Assembly: GCA_947458585.1 (NCBI GenBank) | Contig: CANGYY010000001.1 | Span: 1 to 64,000, forward strand | Origin: Cyclobacteriaceae bacterium | GTDB taxonomy: Bacteria; Bacteroidota; Bacteroidia; Cytophagales; Cyclobacteriaceae | DNA length: 64,000 nucleotides | Direction: 5' to 3' | Part shown: positions 5,896 through 14,193 of the stretch, one piece after another | How the letters are laid out: each line of letters opens with the position of its first letter | Position numbering within the stretch: position 1 is the stretch's first letter | Notes under the pieces: generated by a model | The model's input: only the letters and a program-made list of their open reading frames with translations | Database searches by the model: none | Told to the model about the DNA's origin: nothing | Translations under genes and position numbers: made by a program

Positions 5896-8229
5896 ATGTC
5901 TATCCGTACGTTTTGGTTCTGCTGTTTCTTCATGCTACTTCCTAGGATCATCCATGCAAAAGCCCCTGACGCAGCAACCCAATCCATCCAATGCATCACC
6001 GTTTTGGGAATCGCCCAAGATGGGGGCTACCCACAAGCGGGCTGTCAGGAGGAACATTACTTACGTGATTGGAAAGAAGACAAAATCAGCCACGGGCTCA
6101 CAGATCAGATCCGTGGACAAAGCACATTTAAAGCTCAAATCTTAGATAATGCAACCGGGAATCCCTTGGCTGGGGCTACCCTCTTTTTTCCACAGTTGGG
6201 ATTGGGTGGCATTTCGGACGAAAAGGGCTGGGTGTCCGTGGCCGATATCCCCAATGGGACCCACACACTTCTCGTGCAGTACCTAGGCTATGAAACCCTT
6301 CGACTTCGCCTCAGCTTTCCACTAGAAGGTTCCGAACCAGTTGTTTTCAGATTGGAGCAGGAAGAGGAGGAACTCGAAATCCTCTTGGTTCAATCCAACC
6401 GGAGCAGCCGTGTGATCGAAGATGTGCCTACCCGAGTAGAAATTATTGCAGGGGAGGAGCTCTCCGAAAAGGGCAACATGAAACCAGGGGATATCCGAAT
6501 GCTCCTCAACGAGAGTACGGGAATCCAAACTCAGCAAACCTCTGCCACTAGCTACAACTCCAGCATCCGCATTCAGGGGCTAGATGGAAAATATACCCAG
6601 CTACTTCGAGATGGATTGCCACTCTATGCTGGTTTTTCTTCTGGATTGAGTTTGATGCAAATTGCCCCTCTGGACCTCGCGCAGGTGGAGGTGGTGAAAG
6701 GCGCTTCCTCCACGCTCTATGGGGGAGGAGCCATCGCAGGCTTGGTCAATCTGATTTCCAAACGGCCCGAGGAAGAACCCGAGCTCTCATTTTTACTCAA
6801 CGGTACTTCTGCCCGGGGTCTCGATGCCAGTGCCTTCTATGCTGCCAAAGGGGAGAAATTTGGGACCACGGTTTTCACTTCCTTCAACAAAGGGACTGCC
6901 TATGATCCTGCAGGCATTGGTTTGACGGCCATCCCAGAATTTGAGCGATTTACGGTCAATCCCAAACTCTTTTGGGACCTAAATTCCAATACCAATTTGG
7001 TGGCAGGAATCAATTACAGCCAAGAAGATCGACTGGGAGGTTCCATGGACTACATCCAAGGAAAAACTGCTACTGATCCTTACTTCGAGGCCAACGCCAC
7101 CGATAGGATTTCTACCGAACTCACTTTCAAGACCCAATGGGCCGACACCCAGTCCTTGACCTTCAAAAATAGCCTCAACTTGTTTAGCAGGTCAATAGAA
7201 ATTCCAGAATATCAATTCGATGGCAGGCAGGTTTCTTCTTTTTCTGAGATGAGCTGGTCTTCGACAAAGCCCAAATCTTCTTGGATTTCGGGAATCAACG
7301 TCTGGACCGATCGCTTTACGCAAAGCCAGGGTAATCTCTCCAATCCCTTGGATTACTCACTGACGACCCTGGGTGCATTTGTACAAAACATCTGGAATGC
7401 CAACGATAAATGGACCCTAGAATCGGGCTTCCGCTTGGATCATTTGAATACGGAAGGATTTTTTCCTTTGCCAAAACTATCCGCTATGTACACCCCCAAT
7501 GCGGCACTTACCCTGCGAATTGGAGGCGGATTGGGCTATAAATCTCCGACCGTATTCACCGAAGAAACTGAGCGGATTCAATTTCGTAGGGTAGCCCCAA
7601 TAGATTATGGGAAGCTCCAGTCGGAGCGTTCTGCTGGTGCAAATTTGGACATCAACTACCGCTTGGCTTTGGGAGAGGAACTTTCTTTGGTGGCTAACAC
7701 GCTCCTTTTTGTGACACAAATCCAAAATCCCCTGCTGTTGGAAAAAAGTGCCAAGGGATTCGAGTTTGTCCAGCCAGAGGGGAACTTTCAAACCCAAGGG
7801 GTGGAGGTGAATCTGAAGTGGAATTACCGGGATTTTAAACTTTTCACCGGGTACACCCTGGCGGATGTTACGCAGGAGTTTAATGGGCAGAAAAGCCCCT
7901 ATCCGCTAGTAGCTAGACACCGGCTGAATAATGTGTTGATGTTTGAGCAACATGAAAATTTTAGAATCGGACTGGAAGCCTATTATTTTTCTCCACAAGT
8001 GCTCAATGATGGAAGGGAAGGGCAGTCCTACTGGATTTTTGGTTTGATGGGCGAAAAAGCATTGGGAGAGCATTTCTCAGTATTTATCAACTTTGAAAAT
8101 TTTCTTGATGCACGACAAACTCGTTTTGATACCATCTATACAGGAGATCTAAGTAATCCCGAGTTTCGGGATATCTATGCGCCTGTCGACGGATTTGTAG
8201 TCAACGGAGGAGTAAAGTTGAACTTCTAA
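5896..8229 (+). CDS. TonB-dependent receptor with an MBL-protein-derived N-terminus
   Basis: This is a 777-aa outer-membrane receptor. From the ATG at 5896 it has a signal peptide (MSIRTFWFCCFFMLLPRIIHAKA). Residues about 34-75 (ITVLGIAQDGGYPQAGC through GLTDQIRGQ) then copy the N-terminus of the MBL-fold protein encoded just downstream. A carboxypeptidase-like regulatory domain follows at about 77-153 (QILDNATGNPLAGATLFFPQ), then a plug at about 173-280 (VIEDVPTRVEIIAGEEL, VEVVKGASSTLYGGGAIAGL), then a barrel ending GGVKLNF. Receptors of this type import siderophores, cofactors or other ligands using TonB. The ligand cannot be told from sequence. There is no Met between the tag and the domain, so the tag is translated and the receptor relies on this signal peptide. 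The start at 5890 in the track is a TTG. The MBL gene follows after 93 bases. Confidence 0.93.
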   Translation: MSIRTFWFCCFFMLLPRIIHAKAPDAATQSIQCITVLGIAQDGGYPQAGCQEEHYLRDWKEDKISHGLTDQIRGQSTFKAQILDNATGNPLAGATLFFPQLGLGGISDEKGWVSVADIPNGTHTLLVQYLGYETLRLRLSFPLEGSEPVVFRLEQEEEELEILLVQSNRSSRVIEDVPTRVEIIAGEELSEKGNMKPGDIRMLLNESTGIQTQQTSATSYNSSIRIQGLDGKYTQLLRDGLPLYAGFSSGLSLMQIAPLDLAQVEVVKGASSTLYGGGAIAGLVNLISKRPEEEPELSFLLNGTSARGLDASAFYAAKGEKFGTTVFTSFNKGTAYDPAGIGLTAIPEFERFTVNPKLFWDLNSNTNLVAGINYSQEDRLGGSMDYIQGKTATDPYFEANATDRISTELTFKTQWADTQSLTFKNSLNLFSRSIEIPEYQFDGRQVSSFSEMSWSSTKPKSSWISGINVWTDRFTQSQGNLSNPLDYSLTTLGAFVQNIWNANDKWTLESGFRLDHLNTEGFFPLPKLSAMYTPNAALTLRIGGGLGYKSPTVFTEETERIQFRRVAPIDYGKLQSERSAGANLDINYRLALGEELSLVANTLLFVTQIQNPLLLEKSAKGFEFVQPEGNFQTQGVEVNLKWNYRDFKLFTGYTLADVTQEFNGQKSPYPLVARHRLNNVLMFEQHENFRIGLEAYYFSPQVLNDGREGQSYWIFGLMGEKALGEHFSVFINFENFLDARQTRFDTIYTGDLSNPEFRDIYAPVDGFVVNGGVKLNF
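5995..6045 (+). repeat. Copy A of the duplicated MBL N-terminal segment
   Basis: These 17 codons encode ITVLGIAQDGGYPQAGC, identical in protein to 8422-8472. By hand alignment the two DNA copies differ at seven of 51 positions, all at third codon positions. Weaker similarity continues downstream to about 6121 (EHYLRDW / EHCLRHW, GLTDQ-x2-GQ). Confidence 0.9.
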
Positions 8230-8322
8230 TTACCGTAGGAAGTATGTTTCTGGATTGGTTTCTTTAAGTCCTAACTAGTGGCATTCGTTCTCCTCTTTAT
8301 TCCCGTCACTAACTGCCTGTTT

Positions 8323-9270
8323 ATGAAAAGATATTTTTATTGGGCTTGCACCCTCTTAGTCCTAGCCCCGATTTTAACAAAGGGCCAAATCACTGCAACT
8401 GAATCAAAGCAATCTCAATACATCACCGTGTTGGGAATCGCTCAAGATGGAGGTTACCCGCAAGCAGGCTGCACAGCCGAGCATTGCTTGCGCCACTGGA
8501 GAGGGGAGGAAGAAAAGCGGCATGTGGTGAGTTTAGGGCTCACGGATCAAGCCAGTGGACAAAACTGGTTGTTTGAAGCGACTCCGGACTTTACATCTCA
8601 ACTCCAGCAACTTCAACAAGCTTCAGGTACCTCCAACCTATCGGGTATTTTTTTAACCCATGCACACATGGGACATTACGCGGGTTTGCTCCAACTCGGT
8701 AGAGAAGCCATGGGAGCCAAAGGAATGCCGGTGTATGTAATGCCTCGAATGAAGGAATTTCTAGAAAAGAATGCCCCTTGGAGCCAATTGGTGGCATTGG
8801 GAAACATCAAACTGATCTTGATGGAGCAAGAAAAATCCATTCAATTGACGCCGACTCTTCGGGTCACTCCTCTGCTAGTTCCGCATCGGGATGAGTTTTC
8901 GGAGACCGTAGGATTTCGTGTCGAGACCAGCGAAAAGAGTCTGTTGTTTATCCCAGACATTGACAAGTGGCCGTTGTGGGAAAAGGACATTCGAGCCGAA
9001 GTAGCTCGGGTAGATGTAGCCTTGCTGGATGCCACCTTCTATCAGGAAGGGGAACTTCCCAACCGGAACATGAGTGAGATCCCGCATCCTTTTGTTGTCG
9101 AAACCATGGCTTTATTTTCTCCGCTTCCAGCTGTTGAAAAACGCAAAGTCAAGTTTATCCACTTCAACCACACCAATCCCTTGATATTGGAAGGTGCTGA
9201 GCGAGATGCTGTCAAAAAGCTAGGCTTTGAGGTAGCTACCGAAGGGGAGCGAATTGTATTGAAGAAGTAA
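8323..9270 (+). CDS. PqqB-like metallo-beta-lactamase-fold protein, exported
   Basis: The 315-aa protein starts MKRYFYWACTLLVLAPILTKGQ, a signal peptide, so it is probably periplasmic. The track's start at 8278 is a GTG well upstream of that signal. The mature part opens with ITVLGIAQDGGYPQAGC, which resembles the PqqB signature VLGxAxGGGxPQWxC. It continues with LTHAHMGHYAGL, then LFIPDIDKW, VDVALLDATFYQ, MSEIPHPFV and the late FIHFNHTNPLI. These fit an MBL hydrolase, but the usual HxHxDH is HxHxGH, which weakens any claim of standard hydrolase chemistry. PqqB acts in PQQ cofactor formation; no other pqq genes are visible here. It lies downstream of a receptor carrying a copy of its N-terminus. 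The fold is confident, the substrate unknown. Confidence 0.88.
   Translation: MKRYFYWACTLLVLAPILTKGQITATESKQSQYITVLGIAQDGGYPQAGCTAEHCLRHWRGEEEKRHVVSLGLTDQASGQNWLFEATPDFTSQLQQLQQASGTSNLSGIFLTHAHMGHYAGLLQLGREAMGAKGMPVYVMPRMKEFLEKNAPWSQLVALGNIKLILMEQEKSIQLTPTLRVTPLLVPHRDEFSETVGFRVETSEKSLLFIPDIDKWPLWEKDIRAEVARVDVALLDATFYQEGELPNRNMSEIPHPFVVETMALFSPLPAVEKRKVKFIHFNHTNPLILEGAERDAVKKLGFEVATEGERIVLKK
8422..8472 (+). repeat. Copy B of the duplicated MBL N-terminal segment
   Basis: This is the in-place copy of the ITVLGIAQDGGYPQAGC segment in the MBL gene, about 2.4 kb downstream of copy A in the receptor gene and in the same orientation. Confidence 0.9.
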
Positions 9271-9300
9271 AAAAGCTGCCTTCTGATGGAAGCAGCCTTT
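9271..9300. terminator. Bidirectional terminator between convergent genes
   Basis: The stem GCTGCCTTC / GGAAGCAGC has one mismatch and loop TGAT. It is flanked by an A-tract on the left and CCTTT on the right. It lies between the convergent MBL and PEGA genes and gives a good T-tract for minus-strand transcripts and a shorter one for plus-strand transcripts. Confidence 0.75.
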
Positions 9301-9304
9301 CTAG

Positions 9305-9745
9305 TTATTCTTGAACGGTGAGCGTGACCGTATTGCTCTTTGTGTCAATGTCAATCCGGCTAGGCTGCACTAGCGATGCAGACGTCTCTTTGGTGAGCTT
9401 GAGGTCGTAAGCTTTTCGATCGTATTTCATTACCGATCCTGATAGTACATCGATGCCCCAGCCAAACAAGTTGCCGAAATTGATAATGCTGACTAAGTTA
9501 AATTCCTTATCAAGAGTGATGAGACGAGTTTCGTAGCCGTCCAACTTAAACTCCACTTCGGTATCGTTGACACTTCGCTTGATTCGGTAGTTGCAAGGCG
9601 TGGTGCAGATTTCCACACCATCCTTGTAGATGGTAGCCCCTGAAGGAGTAGAGGTAAACGCAATTCGGTCTTTGTTACCAGTAAAAATGGTCGCACAGCT
9701 AGTCATCAAAAAGAGGGCAATCAGAAAGAATGGGATTTTGTTCAT
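9305..9745 (-). CDS. PEGA-domain lipoprotein
   Basis: The 146-aa protein begins MNKIPFFLIALFLMTSC, a signal sequence with a lipobox, so it is a predicted lipoprotein. The next part, IAFTSTPSGATIYKDGVEICTTPCNYRIKR and VEFKLDGYETRLITL, is a PEGA domain, a small beta module common in surface and envelope proteins. A Gly-rich hydrophobic segment (FGNLFGWGIDVLSGSVMKYD) follows and probably packs on or dips into the membrane. The family is common in Bacteroidota and often carries the name 'PEGA domain-containing protein' without a known role. It stands alone, with its own terminator shared with the MBL gene. Confidence 0.85.
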   Translation of the reverse strand: MNKIPFFLIALFLMTSCATIFTGNKDRIAFTSTPSGATIYKDGVEICTTPCNYRIKRSVNDTEVEFKLDGYETRLITLDKEFNLVSIINFGNLFGWGIDVLSGSVMKYDRKAYDLKLTKETSASLVQPSRIDIDTKSNTVTLTVQE

Positions 9746-9923
9746 GATGCTTTTGTTTTAGTTGTATAAAAAAAGTTAAATTAATCTGCAAATAAGAATA
9801 TTTTTAGGATTATTGAGTTGTACGGAGCTGTCGTGGAAAGGGTTTGATTCCAACTAAATAAGTTTTTTTCGGAGGATGTATTCTTCCTCCCTGTCCTAGC
9901 AGCAGCGAATCTTTCTTTACGGA

Positions 9924-11267
9924 CTACCCATTAAAAATCAACTTGACCGTCGTGCCTTGGCCAAGTTCTGAGCGTACTTGAATGTTGCCCTTGTGTCGAC
10001 GCATGATTTGCTTGGACAAACTCAAGCCGATACCCGAACCCTTCTGTTTGGTGGTGAAAAAGGGAATAAAAATCTTTTCCAAGGCTTCTTCTTCGATGCC
10101 CTTGCCCGAATCGGTGACTTCTAGAATAATCTTTCCTGCCTCATCAATAAAGCCTTTCAGGTGAATTACTTGTAGCGGAGCGTCCTCTAGCGCCTGAATG
10201 GCATTGTGCATCAAGTTGATCAATACCTGCTCAATCTGGGTTTGGTCACCAAATAGGATAAGTTCCTTAGGTTCCAATTCCTTGGTTAGCTGGATGCCCT
10301 GTCGTTCTAGCTGATGCTGCAGCAAGAGTTCCAACTGATCAAAAAGTGAGGCCAACCCAATGCTTCCAAACTTGGGTGCAGGAACATGGGCCAAACTGCG
10401 GAAATCGGATACAAAGCTCACCAAACCCTCACTTCGCTTCTCGATAGTTTGAACTCCCATCAAAAAATCCTCCATGTCTGCTGGATTCAAGGATTCCTTC
10501 AGCTCCAGTTTTTGCTCCAATTCACCTTTCAAGGTCCCTGCCAAGGAAGAAATCGGGGCGATGGAATTCATGATCTCGTGCGTGAGGATATTGACTAAAT
10601 TCTGCCAGGCCTCCATTTCCTTTTCCTCTAATTCGGACTGGATGTTTTGTAGAGACACCAACTTGAAGCGCTCTCCACGCATCAGCAGCTCAATCACATA
10701 CACGGAAAGCTGCATGATTCCATCCGGGTGGGCAATCTTAATCAATTCACTGCCGCCTGTTCGCAGCTGCTGTATGGCTTGATGCAGTTCCTTATTGATC
10801 TGCTCCACCTCTTGGATTTGTTTGAGCTCCTCCACCTGTAGGATGCGCTTGGCGGCCACATTCAGAATTTGAATGTCTCCATTTTCTCCATAAGTAATCA
10901 GGCCAATGCTGAGGTGCTTGAATACAGATCGGAAATACTGGTAGTTAGCTTCCTTCTCCGCTTGGTCTTCCTTGAGTTTGGCCAAAATGGCATTGAATTC
11001 AATATGCAAGTCGTCTGTTTCGGTCCCATCAAATTTGACGGGGTAAAGTTGGCTGTACTTGTCCTGCTTGATGTTGTTGAGGAAAAGTCGCACTTTCTTG
11101 AAAGAACTTTCGGCATACTTGACTAAAAAAATAAGTTGGATCCCCGCCACGATCAGAAATAGGGAAGTAGCAAATACTCCCCAGCCTCCCACAAGGGAAT
11201 AGGCCATTAGAAACAGGGTGGCGGTAAGCAAGGCAATACGCCCTAGTAAGCCAACTTTATAATCCAT
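9924..11267 (-). CDS. NtrY/NtrB-like sensor histidine kinase
   Basis: The 447-aa kinase has two N-terminal membrane segments (about 8-24 and 30-49) with almost no periplasmic loop, so it probably senses a signal in the membrane or cytosol. A HAMP/linker coiled region and a PAS-like segment follow (FRSVFKHLSIGLITYGENGDIQILN, about 112-140). The HisKA dimerisation helix has the phospho-acceptor His near 230 (LTHEIMNSIAPIS). The ATPase domain shows the N box (LINLMHNAIQAL), G1 (DSGKGIEEEALEKIF) and G2 (KGSGIGLSLSKQI). Its start overlaps the end of the sigma-54 regulator gene by 11 bases, so it is the cognate kinase of that regulator. The signal is unknown. Confidence 0.92.
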   Translation of the reverse strand: MDYKVGLLGRIALLTATLFLMAYSLVGGWGVFATSLFLIVAGIQLIFLVKYAESSFKKVRLFLNNIKQDKYSQLYPVKFDGTETDDLHIEFNAILAKLKEDQAEKEANYQYFRSVFKHLSIGLITYGENGDIQILNVAAKRILQVEELKQIQEVEQINKELHQAIQQLRTGGSELIKIAHPDGIMQLSVYVIELLMRGERFKLVSLQNIQSELEEKEMEAWQNLVNILTHEIMNSIAPISSLAGTLKGELEQKLELKESLNPADMEDFLMGVQTIEKRSEGLVSFVSDFRSLAHVPAPKFGSIGLASLFDQLELLLQHQLERQGIQLTKELEPKELILFGDQTQIEQVLINLMHNAIQALEDAPLQVIHLKGFIDEAGKIILEVTDSGKGIEEEALEKIFIPFFTTKQKGSGIGLSLSKQIMRRHKGNIQVRSELGQGTTVKLIFNG

Positions 11268-12636
11268 ATTTCTCCAATCTTCTGTACAAAGAGGCGCGCG
11301 TTAGTCCCAGTTCCTTCGCGGCTTTGGAGATGTTTCCTCCATTTTTATCGATTGCACGTTGAATGGTATTTCGTTCCATATCATCCAAGTTGAGTGTGGT
11401 ACTTGCCTGTGTTTTTTCGGAGGCGGGCTTCGCGGAAAGAAAAAAGAAGTCCCGGGTATCCAGTTCATCCCCATCTGCCATGATGATGGCACGCTCGATG
11501 GCATGCTGCAGTTCGCGGATATTTCCCGGCCAGGAGTAGCGCTGCAAAAGTTCCATGGCTGTAGGCCGGATGCCTTGGAAGTTTTTGCGGTACTTCTGCG
11601 CATACTGTCGTAAGTAGTGGTTGGCCAGTTGCGGAATGTCGTCTTGCCGCTCCCGAAGCGGAGGTAGGTAGATTTCCACGGTATTGATTCGGTACAAGAG
11701 GTCTTGTCTGAAGGTATTGTAGGATACCATGTCGTGCACCGGCATATTGGTGGCACAGATCAGTCGGATATCGACCGGGATGGATTGATTGGTTCCGATG
11801 CGGGTCACTTCCCGTTTTTGGAGTACAGTGAGCAACTTGGATTGCAAGGGCATGGATAAGTTGCCAATTTCATCCAAAAAGAGGGTTCCCTGGTCTGCCA
11901 CTTCAAATCGACCGGCCCGATCTTCCTTGGCATCTGTAAATGCCCCGCGCTTGTGTCCAAAGAGCTCAGATTCAAAAAGCGTTTCAGTAATAGATCCCAT
12001 ATCCACCCCTGCAAAAATCTCTTCATTGCGTAGGGAGCGCTCATGGATTGCACGGGCAATCAGTTCCTTGCCGGTTCCGTTTTCTCCCAAAATCAAGACG
12101 TTGGCATCAGTTTGCGCCACCTTATCGATGATGGAAAAAATGTTTTTCATGGAAGCGGACTGTCCAATGATCTCGGTATAGTTCTTCTTTAGGTCGCTTT
12201 GCAAGGTTTTTTGCTTCTTGTGCAACTTGTCTACCTCTTTGTAGCTTTCCTTCAATTTGAGCGCTGCGGATAGTGTGCCAACCAACTTCTCATTTTGCCA
12301 AGGCTTCAGGATAAAGTCAGTTGCTCCCTCCTTCAAGGCCTGAACGGCCATTTCCACATCCCCAAAAGCGGTAATCAAAATCACCACGGCATTGGGATCA
12401 ATCTCCTTGATCTGGCTCAGCCAGAAAAATCCTTCCTTACCCGAGGTGGTGTCTTCCCGAAAATTCATATCCAAAAGGATTACATCGAAGTTTTGGGTAT
12501 TGATTAAAAATGGGATTCTTCGAGGATCTTTCTCAATATGCACTTCTTTGGCATGCTTCTTCAATAGCATTTTTGCTGCAAAAAGTAAGTCCTCGTTGTC
12601 ATCGATGATCAGTATACGTCCGAGTTGCTGTTCCAT
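11257..12636 (-). CDS. Sigma-54-dependent response regulator, NtrC family
   Basis: The 459-aa regulator has three parts. A receiver domain has the acidic pocket IIDDNEDLL and phospho-acceptor Asp near 56 (VILLDMNFRED). An AAA+ domain follows with Walker A GENGTGKE (about 184-191), Walker B TLFLDEIGNL and the arginine-finger region LRERQDDIPQLANHYL. The C-terminus is a Fis-type helix-turn-helix (GGNISKAAKELGLTRASLYRRLEKYGL). The loop that contacts sigma-54 reads GAFTDA rather than GAFTGA. It activates RNA polymerase carrying sigma-54 when phosphorylated, almost certainly by the kinase encoded immediately downstream. Its targets cannot be read from this window. The ATG at 12636 gives the full receiver domain. 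Confidence 0.95.
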   Translation of the reverse strand: MEQQLGRILIIDDNEDLLFAAKMLLKKHAKEVHIEKDPRRIPFLINTQNFDVILLDMNFREDTTSGKEGFFWLSQIKEIDPNAVVILITAFGDVEMAVQALKEGATDFILKPWQNEKLVGTLSAALKLKESYKEVDKLHKKQKTLQSDLKKNYTEIIGQSASMKNIFSIIDKVAQTDANVLILGENGTGKELIARAIHERSLRNEEIFAGVDMGSITETLFESELFGHKRGAFTDAKEDRAGRFEVADQGTLFLDEIGNLSMPLQSKLLTVLQKREVTRIGTNQSIPVDIRLICATNMPVHDMVSYNTFRQDLLYRINTVEIYLPPLRERQDDIPQLANHYLRQYAQKYRKNFQGIRPTAMELLQRYSWPGNIRELQHAIERAIIMADGDELDTRDFFFLSAKPASEKTQASTTLNLDDMERNTIQRAIDKNGGNISKAAKELGLTRASLYRRLEKYGL

Positions 12637-12762
12637 GGGAGTTGTTTGGGATATACCCTAGAAAAATAGTGCCAACAGGGATTAAATCCTTTCACACTAG
12701 ATTTCAAGGTAAATATGTCCGAAAATGTACGATTTTATCCGATTTCCGTACACTTTTTTTGG

Positions 12763-12794
12763 TTTGGGGCACCTAATTGTTTTTCCTACCTTTG
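12763..12794 (+). promoter_or_regulatory. Bacteroidota-type promoter of the FKBP gene
   Basis: TTTG at 12763-12766, a 20-base spacer and TACCTTTG at 12787-12794 fit the TTTG-N19/20-TAnnTTTG consensus. It lies inside the track's longer ORF and so supports the internal ATG at 12817 as the real start. Confidence 0.8.
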
Positions 12795-12816
12795 GCGTTC
12801 ACAAAACTTGAATCAC

Positions 12817-13242
12817 ATGTCAGCTAAAAAAGGGGATGCCGTAGCCGTCCATTACACCGGAAGATTGGAAGATGGGAGTATTTTTGACTCCTCGGTTTCC
12901 AGGTCACCACTGAGTTTTACACTTGGCGATGGCAACATGATCAAAGGCTTTGATTCGGCAGTTTATGGAATGGCCATCGGAGACCATAAAACAGTGACCA
13001 TTCCCGCAGCAGAGGCCTATGGAGAGCGTCGTCAGGACATGATGATTGAAGTGCCCTTGTCACAAGTTCCCCCAGATATTCAGCCTGAACTCGGACTTCA
13101 ATTGACGCTTCAAGGTCCAGGTGGGCAACCCATGCCTGTAACCGTGGTGGAGCTAGACGAAGAAAAAATCGTCCTAGATGCCAACCATGAATTGGCAGGT
13201 CAAGACCTAATTTTTGACATCGAACTGGTTTCTATCGGATAA
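12817..13242 (+). CDS. FKBP-type peptidyl-prolyl isomerase, SlyD-like
   Basis: The 141-aa protein is a short SlyD-type FKBP. It has an N-terminal half-domain GDAVAVHYTGRLEDGSIFDSS, then PLSFTLGDGNMIKGFDSAVYGMAIGDHKTVTIPAAEAYGER. The insert-in-flap domain contains VPPDIQPELGLQLTLQGPGGQPMPVTVV, and the last strand is HELAGQDLIFDIELV. It lacks the His-rich metal-binding tail of enterobacterial SlyD. Its role is cis-trans isomerisation of prolyl bonds and chaperoning in the cytosol. The start was moved to 12817 because a good promoter lies inside the longer ORF. A bidirectional terminator follows. Confidence 0.93.
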   Translation: MSAKKGDAVAVHYTGRLEDGSIFDSSVSRSPLSFTLGDGNMIKGFDSAVYGMAIGDHKTVTIPAAEAYGERRQDMMIEVPLSQVPPDIQPELGLQLTLQGPGGQPMPVTVVELDEEKIVLDANHELAGQDLIFDIELVSIG

Positions 13243-13285
13243 GCATTCTTTGGATACACTATCCCTAAGTAGTGGATTCGTAAAT

Positions 13286-13324
13286 CAAAAAAGCCCTTCA
13301 ATATTCCTTTGAAGGGCTTTTTTT
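13286..13324. terminator. Bidirectional terminator between FKBP gene and lpxH
   Basis: A perfect stem AAGCCCTTCAA / TTGAAGGGCTT has a short loop, an A-tract before it and a T-tract after it. It serves the convergent genes on both sides. Confidence 0.88.
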
Positions 13325-13346
13325 GATCAAATTTCTAGTTCCAGGG

Positions 13347-14168
13347 TTACTTCTCAAAAGTTGAGTCATATGGAATTGCACTTGAGCTAGGAGTGGAGGT
13401 AAACTGCAGGAGCTTGACTTCCGAATCGCTCATTTCCAGATAGGTACTCTGGCTCACCCATTCGCCTAGATTGAAATAGGTAGCGCCTTCGCCCACTGGC
13501 AACTGTAAGGGGAGGTGCCGGTGTCCAAAGATGTAGTAGTCATGGGCCGATTTCTGATCGAGTTCTTTGCAGTAGGCCCAAAGCCATTCTCCATCTCCCA
13601 AAAATCGCTGCTCATCCTTGCTACTATTACTGACCCGACTTTTGCCTGACCAGGCCTTTGCTAGCCGGATCCCAATGTCTGGGTGAATCCATCGGAAAAG
13701 CCATTTCGCTAAAGGATTGGTGAATATTTTCTTCAAAAACTTGTAAGTGGCATCTCCAGGACCCAAGCCGTCTCCATGGCCTACTAAGATTTTTTTGCCA
13801 GCCACTTGAATTTCAATGGGATGGGTATACACAGGAATCCCAAGTTCTTGGGTGAAATAATCTCGCATCCATAGGTCGTGGTTGCCTGTAAAAAAAAGAA
13901 TTGGAATCCCTCGGTCACGAAGTTGGGAAAGCTTTGCTAAAAAAGGGAGCTGCCCTTTGGGGATGACTTCGCGGTACTCAAACCAGAAGTCGAAAACATC
14001 TCCTACCAGAAAAATAGCTGCTGCCTCGTCTGCAATGTAGTCCAGCCAAGCGATGATGCGATCTTGACGCTCCCTGCTCGATTTGAAATCAGGGGCACCT
14101 AAGTGAAAGTCGGAGGCGAAGAACAGCTTTTTCCCGTGAAGGGGAAAATTCAGGTCGGAGGCTTGCAT
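13347..14168 (-). CDS. lpxH: UDP-2,3-diacylglucosamine diphosphatase
   Basis: The 273-aa calcineurin-like phosphoesterase has the LpxH motifs in order: FFASDFHLGAPD, FLVGDVFDFWFEY, FFTGNHDLWMRDYF, KILVGHGDGLGPGD and a late DYYIFGHRHLPLQL. LpxH cleaves UDP-2,3-diacylglucosamine to lipid X and UMP, the fourth step of lipid A synthesis, at the inner face of the cytoplasmic membrane. The ATG at 14168 was chosen; the track's start at 14195 is a TTG that falls in the terminator of the upstream ftsH gene. It reads in the same direction as ftsH but appears to be separated from it by that terminator. The call is strong, although LpxH-like paralogues exist in Bacteroidota. Confidence 0.88.
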   Translation of the reverse strand: MQASDLNFPLHGKKLFFASDFHLGAPDFKSSRERQDRIIAWLDYIADEAAAIFLVGDVFDFWFEYREVIPKGQLPFLAKLSQLRDRGIPILFFTGNHDLWMRDYFTQELGIPVYTHPIEIQVAGKKILVGHGDGLGPGDATYKFLKKIFTNPLAKWLFRWIHPDIGIRLAKAWSGKSRVSNSSKDEQRFLGDGEWLWAYCKELDQKSAHDYYIFGHRHLPLQLPVGEGATYFNLGEWVSQSTYLEMSDSEVKLLQFTSTPSSSAIPYDSTFEK

Positions 14169-14193
14169 GGGGTAAAGATAGATGCAATCCCTC

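Noticed and set aside
9871-9890. GGAGGA / TCCTCC hairpin near the kinase gene end
   Set aside because: The T-run lies before, not after, the stem on the plus strand, and an A-run follows it on the minus strand. It is not a terminator for either gene.
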